Positions 1 to 5,250 of a stretch of DNA of 5,612 nt are shown here, in pieces; the first letter of the stretch is position 1; every line of letters begins with the position of its first letter. Source of the DNA: Thermoplasmata archaeon (GTDB lineage Archaea > Thermoplasmatota > Thermoplasmata > Thermoplasmatales > Thermoplasmataceae); the NCBI GenBank assembly GCA_021835265.1, contig JAKBQK010000267.1, positions 1-5,612 on the forward strand. The letters run 5' to 3'. A program made the position numbers and the translations under genes. A model generated the notes under the pieces. The model ran no database searches. It saw only the letters and a list, made by a program, of their open reading frames with translations, and was not told the origin of the DNA.

Positions 1-126
1 GTCAGCGGGCAGGCCTTCAGTACTTATGGCGGCCAGAAATCCAGCATGAGGCTGAATTTCACCTTTGGATCTGTGGATCAGATCAGGGAAGGAGTCGGAA
101 GGCTGGGGAAGATAACCGGAGAATGA
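1..126 (+). CDS. PLP-dependent aminotransferase (fold type I), C-terminal end only
   Basis: This is the last 41 codons of a gene that begins before the window, read in frame 1 and ending at TGA 124-126. The tail contains the segment SSMRLNFTFGSVDQIREGVGRLG. An 'MRLNF' strand followed by an acidic or polar turn and a helix of the pattern I-x-E-G-V-x-R-L-G is the usual C-terminus of class I/II aminotransferases of the AspC/LysN/MocR-like group. In that family the Arg of the 'RLNF' strand typically binds the substrate carboxylate (family knowledge, not shown here). The substrate cannot be told from this fragment. The stop lies only 6 bases before the coaD-like start, in the same reading frame, so the two genes are probably cotranscribed. 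The segment is rich in G+C (about 53-55% in the two lines counted), unlike the genes to its right. Confidence 0.72.
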   Translation, partial: VSGQAFSTYGGQKSSMRLNFTFGSVDQIREGVGRLGKITGE

Positions 127-132
127 GTTTTC

Positions 133-1059
133 TTGAAACTGTGTATTGTGGCCGGATCATTCGGATACTTCCACATTGGGCACAGGAAGTTGCTGGATGA
201 GGCTTATAAGACTGGATTAAAGATCGTGGTTGGGCTTACATCAGATCAGTACACATCCAAGACAAAGCGATACAAAATGCCTGTTTATTCAGAGAGGAAC
301 AAGGCCATAAGCAAATATCTTGATTCTCTCCATGCTGATTACGAAGTAAGGGAGCTGGGAAACACTCAGGGAGATGCCATTGATAACAGTGATTATGCAG
401 TAATAGTGGCCTCCAGGGAAACAGAAAAGAATGTACGGGATATAAATGTAAAGAGAATCCAGAATGGGCTCAAACCAGTGGAGATCAGGCTTGTGGATAC
501 GGTACTGGCCCAGGATCTTTTTCCCATTAGTTCCAGAAGGATTGCTTCCGGTGAAATTGACACGGAAGGGAAAAGATTGACTGAGATGAGTGTCTCACTC
601 TTAAGGCCAGAGTGGCTTGATTCTGAAACAGTGGAACATATTCTTAAAAAAATATTCGGGGAAACAAAAATTAAATTGAAATCAGAAAATATCCAAACGT
701 TTCCTGAGCATTCAAAAACATCTGAAATGATGGCATCATTTCTTAAAGATTTAGATTATTCCATTGCCTTGTTTATGAAACATTCATACAGGATGGATAC
801 AGGAAGACATTACACATCTATGCAGTGCAGGATGCTTGACAGATATGGCCTTATAACAGAAGGTTCGTCTGGAGAACTTGAATTATGGGATTCCTTGTAC
901 CATTCAATAATGGACGAAAATTTCAGTATATTCAAAGATAGTAAAATCATTTCTATGCAGATTCCCTATATGTTGCTTGAATCTATTAATAATGCGGTAT
1001 TTCCAAGAGTTAATCTATGGGAATATGGTTTTACCCATTATTTCATGTCTCAGCCTTAG
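133..1059 (+). CDS. coaD: Phosphopantetheine adenylyltransferase (archaeal CoaD type) with long C-terminal extension
   Basis: This is a 308-residue protein. Residues 1-155 form a nucleotidyltransferase domain: strand LCIVAGSF, the HxGH signature as H14-I-G-H17, and the second nucleotide-binding signature PISSRRI at 131-137, followed by the usual GEID-x-EGKRL tail. Archaeal PPATs transfer AMP from ATP to 4'-phosphopantetheine, the penultimate step of CoA synthesis in the cytosol, and are usually about 150-170 residues long. Here about 150 residues follow (156-308) that I do not recognise. They are mostly helical, have no membrane segment, and contain Cys at 232 and several His and Tyr. The TTG start is forced: the same frame has a stop at 124-126, and only GTT and TTC lie between. 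A weak GGAG at 118-121 could serve as the ribosome site. Close linkage to the aminotransferase suggests one operon. G+C falls sharply in the extension. A related cytidylyltransferase-like activity is the main alternative. Confidence 0.85.
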   Translation: MKLCIVAGSFGYFHIGHRKLLDEAYKTGLKIVVGLTSDQYTSKTKRYKMPVYSERNKAISKYLDSLHADYEVRELGNTQGDAIDNSDYAVIVASRETEKNVRDINVKRIQNGLKPVEIRLVDTVLAQDLFPISSRRIASGEIDTEGKRLTEMSVSLLRPEWLDSETVEHILKKIFGETKIKLKSENIQTFPEHSKTSEMMASFLKDLDYSIALFMKHSYRMDTGRHYTSMQCRMLDRYGLITEGSSGELELWDSLYHSIMDENFSIFKDSKIISMQIPYMLLESINNAVFPRVNLWEYGFTHYFMSQP

Positions 1060-1101
1060 AGACAATTGAACGATGTAATGAAATGAATTTGAAGACAGAT
1101 C

Positions 1102-1108
1102 TTTTTTT
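1102..1108 (+). terminator. Oligo-T transcription terminator after coaD
   Basis: Seven consecutive T lie 43 bases after the coaD stop, in a gap between convergent genes. Archaeal RNA polymerase stops efficiently at such U-tracts without needing a hairpin, and I see no strong stem before it. A loose 7-bp inverted repeat (1144-1150 with 1167-1173, 16-base loop) lies further downstream and is too weak to call. No comparable T-run is visible on the other strand for the convergent gene, so that transcript's end is unassigned. The rest of the 145-base gap holds no gene that I can see. Confidence 0.4.
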
Positions 1109-1204
1109 GGGAATTTTATCCAATCTTAGTTTGTACAATCTTGGAAATAAAATCGTGATAAGGCTGTTATTTCATCTAAACGAATAATAATTTATGTCTT
1201 GGAT

Positions 1205-2737
1205 TCACATATTAAGATCATTTAAGTTGATGAAAGAATCTGTTGCATCTTCTCTTTTGAAATACTCCGATTCTGATTCAAATAACTCTTCTAGATATTT
1301 TTTAACAAGGCAATATTCGCTTATCTTATAAGCAGCATGAAGTAGATTTTCTAATATAGATACTCGAACTGGTACTGTTCCCTCTTCAGGCATAGGTTCA
1401 TTTTCTTTTAAGATATAATCAAAGGCAAGTTTTATTGCTTTGTGATATGGAACATAGTACCCTTCAAATTGGTCTCTTTTTTCAAAGATCTCTTCAAGTT
1501 TAGTTACAGATTCAATATGTTTTCCGTTTAAAGAAAGTGCCTCTGCATTCCTAATTTTTATTAAAGCTAATATGAATAAGTCATTATTTGTCTTATATTT
1601 TTCAATGATAGTATTTGACAATTCTAACATTTCTTTATATTTACCCGCATCTCTGAGAATTGCAATAAAATTTAGACTTAGTGGTAGGCTCAAAGCATCA
1701 TTATTTTCCAAAGTTATTAATGATTTAATTAATGAAATTGCAAGTTTTTCTTGTCTAAAGAATAACAATGCTCCTGGCACTAGAATTAAATCATTTACAA
1801 TATTTGTGGGACTCCATCCAATTGAAGTCATTATTGAAAATGTTTTTTCAATATCAGATTCATCGATCTTAAATGCAATTTGTGAGATCAACAAAGCGGT
1901 TCTCTTAGGGCTCTCTTTCTTCATAAACCAAAAGATTTCACAAATGGAGTTAATATGATTACTTAATGTTACAAAAAGAGTCGTAAAAGTTTTTATCTCA
2001 TCGTATAACGCTGAAAAAAATTTGCTATTTTTAATTTCAACTTCAAATGATTGCATAATCTCAAGCATTTTTTTCTGCAGTTCTTTTAAATCATTCCATC
2101 TTTCTGGATAAATTTCTTGGAGAAAAATAGGTTTGGATTGTTCTATTACACTTTGCTCATCTATATATTGACTATTTACCTCAGCTTTCCACATTTCTTC
2201 GGCTTTTTTTAGCAAAGAACTAGTTTTACTTGTCTCTTCATTGAATACCGTACTATAGCTGAGTTTCCGTTCATCTAAGTCCTGTCTGCCTTTTTTAAAT
2301 ACTACTTCCCTTAATTCCTCATTCAGTCTTCTTCTTGTTTGTCTCGGGTGATAATCTCCTTCCTTGTTCTTTCTGTGAACTGAGTCTATACTAGCAATTC
2401 CTGAGAGTTGATCTGTGTTAAACTTACCGGCACAAATATCCATAAGGATCATCTTCGTCACAAATAATCTATTGCTGTGAAAGTTTGGGCTCTTATGAGA
2501 CAACATAAAAATATGTCTAAAAAAACCAGGGTCACTGGCTCTTCTTATCTGAAACCAGAGGTAATCCCACTGGTAAAAAAAATCATATTTCTCAGGATTA
2601 TTTATGCGTTCATTATTGTACAAAATTGTCATTTGATTAATTCCGAACATGATCTTTTTTCTTAACTCTTCTTTAAGTTCTGTCTCTTCCACCATTGTAA
2701 AAAAATAAGGGAAGGTAATAAACCTTCCTTTTACCAT
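1205..2737 (-). CDS. Hypothetical 510-aa helical protein with TPR-like C-terminal half
   Basis: I do not recognise this family. The chain is 510 residues, without signal peptide or convincing membrane helix, and is very low in G+C (27% in the line counted at 1621). Residues 15-110 are a hydrophobic and aromatic region (FFYQWDYLWFQIRR, 53-66). Residues 120-150 are strongly basic (HRKNKEGDYHPRQTRRRLNE) and could contact nucleic acid. Residues 175-255 are charged helices, possibly coiled coil. Residues 351-384 (NFIAILRDAGKYKEMLELSN) and 387-420 (NAEALSLNGKHIESVTKLEE) match the spacing of TPR helix pairs (G-x-Y/H, small residue, L/I pattern), so a solenoid is likely. The start at 2737 is chosen because it lies 5 bases after the upstream small gene's stop, with AGGGG at 2750-2754. 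Met15 (start 2695) is an alternative but has no ribosome site. It is the second gene of a two-gene operon divergent from a restriction-modification operon. A defence accessory or regulatory scaffold role is possible but is inference. Confidence 0.75.
   Translation of the reverse strand: MVKGRFITFPYFFTMVEETELKEELRKKIMFGINQMTILYNNERINNPEKYDFFYQWDYLWFQIRRASDPGFFRHIFMLSHKSPNFHSNRLFVTKMILMDICAGKFNTDQLSGIASIDSVHRKNKEGDYHPRQTRRRLNEELREVVFKKGRQDLDERKLSYSTVFNEETSKTSSLLKKAEEMWKAEVNSQYIDEQSVIEQSKPIFLQEIYPERWNDLKELQKKMLEIMQSFEVEIKNSKFFSALYDEIKTFTTLFVTLSNHINSICEIFWFMKKESPKRTALLISQIAFKIDESDIEKTFSIMTSIGWSPTNIVNDLILVPGALLFFRQEKLAISLIKSLITLENNDALSLPLSLNFIAILRDAGKYKEMLELSNTIIEKYKTNNDLFILALIKIRNAEALSLNGKHIESVTKLEEIFEKRDQFEGYYVPYHKAIKLAFDYILKENEPMPEEGTVPVRVSILENLLHAAYKISEYCLVKKYLEELFESESEYFKREDATDSFINLNDLNM
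2707..2731 (-). other. Hairpin-forming inverted repeat within the first codons of the 510-aa gene
   Basis: GGAAGGT at 2710-2716 pairs exactly with ACCTTCC at 2722-2728 around a 5-base loop (AATAA). The stem can extend outward through a G-T pair (2709/2729) and two A-T pairs (2708/2730, 2707/2731), giving ten pairs. It lies between the two candidate start codons of the minus-strand gene (ATG at 2737 and ATG at 2695), so in the mRNA it could hinder or steer initiation. It may equally be a chance of the codons for K-G-R-F-I-T-F-P. Confidence 0.3.
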
Positions 2738-2742
2738 TTTAC

Positions 2743-2880
2743 TTACTTTCCCCTGGATTTGTGGTATGCAGGGTTGTTGGGATTCATCTGATTTTCTCTG
2801 TTTATATTTGCTTCCCTATAATCCGAACTTGTAGGGTTTTTGACATCAGATCTCTGGTCGTTGGAGCTCCTTTCACTCAT
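2743..2880 (-). CDS. Small hydrophilic protein (45 aa) with a C-terminal NPNNPAYHKSRG motif
   Basis: ATG at 2880 opens a 45-codon frame ending in TAA at 2743-2745. The protein is charged, polar and probably disordered, starting MSERSSNDQRSDVKN and ending ENQMNPNNPAYHKSRGK, with no Cys and no membrane segment. Reality is supported by the best ribosome site in the window: AGGAGGTGA on the minus strand at 2887-2895, six bases from the ATG and complementary to the archaeal 16S 3' end. The stop lies 5 bases before the 510-aa gene, implying one operon and coupled translation. G+C (38-45% by line) is higher than in the downstream gene. The N-Q-x-N-P-N-N-P-A-Y-H-x-S-R-G pattern reminds me of a conserved tail in scattered small hypothetical proteins of prokaryotes. 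That is memory, not a search result. The function is unknown. It could be a partner or regulator of the 510-aa protein, or a general small protein. Confidence 0.72.
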   Translation of the reverse strand: MSERSSNDQRSDVKNPTSSDYREANINRENQMNPNNPAYHKSRGK

Positions 2881-2886
2881 TTTTTC

Positions 2887-2895
2887 TCACCTCCT
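2887..2895 (-). promoter_or_regulatory. Strong Shine-Dalgarno site of the 45-aa gene
   Basis: The minus strand reads AGGAGGTGA, followed by GAAAAA and ATG. Nine bases are complementary to the conserved 3' end of archaeal 16S rRNA, at ideal spacing. This decides the start at 2880 and shows that the transcript has a leader, unlike the leaderless mRNAs common in many archaea. Confidence 0.85.
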
Positions 2896-2896
2896 A

Positions 2897-2911
2897 GTTG
2901 ATGATATCAAC
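2897..2911. promoter_or_regulatory. 15-bp inverted repeat, candidate operator or 5' leader element
   Basis: GTTGAT at 2897-2902 and ATCAAC at 2906-2911 are exact reverse complements separated by GAT. The element touches the ribosome site of the minus-strand small gene. It lies about 26 bases from the palindromic TATA-like core at 2937-2944, so it would sit at or just after the minus-strand transcription start. That is a typical place for an archaeal repressor to block RNA polymerase. No regulator gene is identified, so operator function is inference. Confidence 0.35.
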
Positions 2912-2934
2912 ATATTTTATTTTGATAGCGGACA

Positions 2935-2960
2935 TTTTTTAAAATTAAAAATTAATCTAA
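2935..2960. promoter_or_regulatory. Divergent promoter core (TATA-like AT tract)
   Basis: A T6-A4 run (2935-2944), containing the palindrome TTTTAAAA at 2937-2944, is followed by ATTAAAAATTAAT. For the + strand this core is about 30 bases before ATG 2972, fitting an almost leaderless transcript. For the minus strand it predicts a start near 2910-2914, giving a leader that just includes the SD. A second AT tract at 2912-2925 would place the minus start inside the SD, so it is less likely. Upstream purine-rich BRE elements are not clear-cut. No -10/-35 pair of bacterial type is visible. Confidence 0.4.
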
Positions 2961-2971
2961 GGGAATAAAAA

Positions 2972-3205
2972 ATGATAATTAAGGAATTTTTGAAAACACA
3001 TTCTGAAAATCTTTTAAGTGTTGGGAAAAGATCATATTTTTTTCATTGGTTTACGTATTATCAAAATCTTTCGATACTTTGTGGAGATCAAGAAAGTAAC
3101 TGCTCCAACAATTACATAGATCAAAAGGTTAAGAGTTATGAAGACATGGAAAACCCACTTAACGCAGAAAGAGTTAGAATTACGGCAATCTTGAATCGAA
3201 TTTGA
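2972..3205 (+). CDS. Hypothetical 77-aa protein, possible first gene of the R-M operon
   Basis: This frame runs from ATG 2972 to TGA 3203-3205 and encodes 77 residues that I do not recognise. It has an aromatic stretch (RSYFFHWFTYYQNLSILCG, about residues 20-38), two Cys (37 and 44), and a charged C-terminus (MENPLNAERVRITAILNRI). AAGGGA at 2959-2964 lies seven bases before the ATG, and the TATA-like tract about 30 bases upstream suits this start. The end lies 40 bases before the ATG of the methyltransferase gene. The case against it is its short length, a T7 run at 3037-3043, no known family, and a composition that would also fit an untranslated leader. If it is not a gene, the methyltransferase mRNA has a leader of about 270 bases. 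HTH-type controller proteins are common in this position, but I see no HTH motif. Confidence 0.42.
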   Translation: MIIKEFLKTHSENLLSVGKRSYFFHWFTYYQNLSILCGDQESNCSNNYIDQKVKSYEDMENPLNAERVRITAILNRI

Positions 3206-3245
3206 AATATTGAATACCGAAGAATTTGATATAGGGCGTGATACA

Positions 3246-5246
3246 ATGGAAAACAATGAAAATTTCGAAGAAGCAGTCATAGCTGAAAGAAAAAGGCTCG
3301 GAAGCGAAAGAAAAAAGCAAAAGGACACTGCAAGGTTGGTTTGGAGTTCCAAACCCAGAAAAGAACCCTCTGCAAAAGACCTCACATTTCAGACTGCTGA
3401 GATAGTTTTCCCAAACAGGGCCACAGGACCACTTTCTAGTTATTTTGGAAATGAAAAGTTGGACATTCAAACTAAACCTAATAGAATGATATGGGGAGAT
3501 AATCTGCTAATTATGCAGGCATTGCTTTCTCAGGGTTACGAAGGTCAGATAGATTTGATTTACATTGATCCTCCATTTAATACTGGAGAGAATTTTAACT
3601 TCCCAAACGACGTGAGAATAGGAAATAAAGAGTTTGAAATGGAATTGCCAATGAGTGAACGACTTGCATACACTGATACTTGGGAAAGGGGGCTTGACTC
3701 ATTTCTAGACATGTTATATCCTAGATTACAACTTATGAAGAGGCTTCTTAGCAACAAAGGAGCAATTTACGTTCATTGCGACCAGAAGGCATCTCATTAC
3801 ATCAAGATAATTATGGATGAGATCTTCAGCAATGATAATTTCAGGAATGAGATAATTGTCAGGAGAATACATAAAAATGTCAGGGAAAGAGAACAGGTTC
3901 CATCACTCAACGTAGCCGTTGACTATATTCTGTTCTATTCAAAATCTTCAGAGCACTTGATCGATCCTGCAACAAAGGAGGTAAAGAAACCGGATAGGTG
4001 GCATTCCTTCGAGGCTTCTGGCATCAGAAATGGAATGGATTATGAACTTTTTGGTTATAGACCAAGCCAAGGAAATCATTGGCGCTGGACCAAAGAACGA
4101 GCAGAATCAGCCATAATTGAAGGCATTTTGAGACCTAATCGGAGTACGGGTAAACCTGAATATTTTATCCCTTCTTCCAATTTTACATTGAGGGATAGTT
4201 TATGGGAAGACATTACTGCTTATTCTTTCACACAGAGTTATCCTACAGAGAAAAAAGAAGAGCTGTTGGAACTTATTATTAACTCCTCTTCCAATGAAAA
4301 CGACCTTGTTGCGGATTTTTTTTGCGGTTCGGGTACAACAGCAGCTGTTGCAGAGAGATTAAAACGCAAGTGGATTACCACAGATTTATCTAAAACTGCA
4401 ATCCAAGTAACCAGGTCTCGTCTCGTTAATCAAGGAGCAGATTCATTTTTAATCGAAAATCTTGGCAATTACCAGCGCCAGTTGATCTATCTGCATGAGG
4501 TCAAACTAAGGGAGATGTATGATATCATCCTCAAGCTATATGGTGCTAGCCCAAGAGAGGACAAACTGGGCATGGGTATTAGCAACACTGACAGAAACAC
4601 TCTTGTTTACGTTTGTGAGCCAGATCGTCCTATGACTGCGAGAAAAGCAATAGAACTATCAAAGGATGCTTCAGTGCTTGACGGGAGAGGTTACAGGAAT
4701 CTTGTAATCCTTGCATGGGATTATGATTCCAATTACGATGAAGACCTCAAGAAATTCATTTCCTCACGAAACTCAAAAATAGAGTCAAAAATAATTCCAT
4801 CGGATGTTTATAAATATCTTAGAAGCACAAAAGTGGGTGACCCATCCCTTTCTGATAAGATAATTTTTTATCAGAAACCCTATTTGAATATATCAGAACC
4901 AGAGATAATTGATCAATCTGGAGATGAAGCCGCAATTAAGATATCAATTAATCAGTACGTTGTGTATAACAATCCCATAAAGGATGAGGATAAAAGAAAA
5001 GAAGCGGAGGAACTTCTCAAAAAGAATTATGCATATCTCATCGATTTCTGGGCTGTTGATTGGGATTATGACTCTACGACCTTCAAAAGCATGTGGCAGG
5101 CAATCAGGAATCGTAAGTCAACGGAACCAGTTATTACTTTGGCAGATTTTAGAGTCAAAAAAGGAAGAGAATACAATATAGCTATCAGAGTTGTAGATGT
5201 GTTTGGTAACGATGCTTCTGCATTCAAAAAGATTGACTTGAGGTAA
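3246..5246 (+). CDS. mod: Type III-like Mod: beta-class N6-adenine DNA methyltransferase
   Basis: It transfers methyl from S-adenosylmethionine to adenine N6 in a specific DNA site and supplies the modification half of an R-M pair. From ATG 3246 it is 666 residues (an in-frame TTG at 3210 would add 12). Order of parts from ATG: basic N-terminus with the LVWSSKPRKEPSAKDLTFQTAE block (31-52), catalytic motif IV DPPFNTG (108-114), motifs V-VIII to about 230, a short presumed target-recognition part (about 235-315, including HWRWTKERAESA), motif X YPTEKKEELLELI (332-344), and SAM-binding motif I DFFCGSGTT (357-365). This IV-to-I order defines the beta class. About 250 further residues follow, ending with FWAVDWDYDSTTF and the VVDVFGNDAS region, typical of one Mod subgroup paired with large helicase endonucleases (from memory). 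ATG is preferred because homologues begin near the AERKRL segment and because GGGCGTGAT precedes it, while TTG has no ribosome site. All key motifs are intact, so it is probably active. Confidence 0.9.
   Translation: MENNENFEEAVIAERKRLGSERKKQKDTARLVWSSKPRKEPSAKDLTFQTAEIVFPNRATGPLSSYFGNEKLDIQTKPNRMIWGDNLLIMQALLSQGYEGQIDLIYIDPPFNTGENFNFPNDVRIGNKEFEMELPMSERLAYTDTWERGLDSFLDMLYPRLQLMKRLLSNKGAIYVHCDQKASHYIKIIMDEIFSNDNFRNEIIVRRIHKNVREREQVPSLNVAVDYILFYSKSSEHLIDPATKEVKKPDRWHSFEASGIRNGMDYELFGYRPSQGNHWRWTKERAESAIIEGILRPNRSTGKPEYFIPSSNFTLRDSLWEDITAYSFTQSYPTEKKEELLELIINSSSNENDLVADFFCGSGTTAAVAERLKRKWITTDLSKTAIQVTRSRLVNQGADSFLIENLGNYQRQLIYLHEVKLREMYDIILKLYGASPREDKLGMGISNTDRNTLVYVCEPDRPMTARKAIELSKDASVLDGRGYRNLVILAWDYDSNYDEDLKKFISSRNSKIESKIIPSDVYKYLRSTKVGDPSLSDKIIFYQKPYLNISEPEIIDQSGDEAAIKISINQYVVYNNPIKDEDKRKEAEELLKKNYAYLIDFWAVDWDYDSTTFKSMWQAIRNRKSTEPVITLADFRVKKGREYNIAIRVVDVFGNDASAFKKIDLR
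4849..4877 (+). repeat. Perfect 10-bp inverted repeat inside mod
   Basis: TTTCTGATAA (4849-4858) and TTATCAGAAA (4868-4877) are exact reverse complements around a 9-base loop. One wobble pair and one A-T pair can extend the stem inward. It lies in the C-terminal third of the gene, over codons for the S-D-K-I-I-F-Y-Q-K stretch. It could pause polymerase or be a binding site. In AT-rich DNA of this length one such repeat by chance is not surprising. Confidence 0.35.
5240..5244 (+). promoter_or_regulatory. Ribosome binding site of the res-like gene
   Basis: GAGGT, in the context TTGAGGTAATCGAATG, overlaps the last codon and TAA stop of mod and lies six bases before ATG 5251. It fixes the start of the downstream gene and suggests translational coupling, which would keep nuclease output tied to methylase output. 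Confidence 0.6.
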
Positions 5247-5250
5247 TCGA

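Noticed and set aside
1144..1173. GAAATAA...TTATTTC inverted repeat as a bidirectional terminator
   Set aside because: The stem is only 7 bp, all but one pair A-T, with a 16-base loop and no following T-run.
1572..1958. 128-codon + strand frame inside the 510-aa gene
   Set aside because: It is antisense to a longer gene with a consistent operon context. It has no SD, and its Ile/Ser/Leu-rich composition is typical of a complement frame.
2477..2665. 62-codon + strand frame opposite the N-terminal part of the 510-aa gene
   Set aside because: It is fully antisense, short, has no ribosome site and no recognisable motif.
3210..3245. TTG at 3210 as the start of mod
   Set aside because: There is no SD before it, the added 12 residues look unlike the family's N-terminus, and ATG 3246 has a GGGCGTGAT stretch just upstream. 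It cannot be fully excluded.
3032..3385. Minus-strand frame with a hydrophobic, membrane-like segment (HVFITLNLLIYVIVGAVTFL)
   Set aside because: It overlaps the conserved N-terminus of mod on the opposite strand, has no ribosome site, and hydrophobic shadows opposite Lys/Asn/Asp-rich coding DNA are expected in AT-rich genomes.
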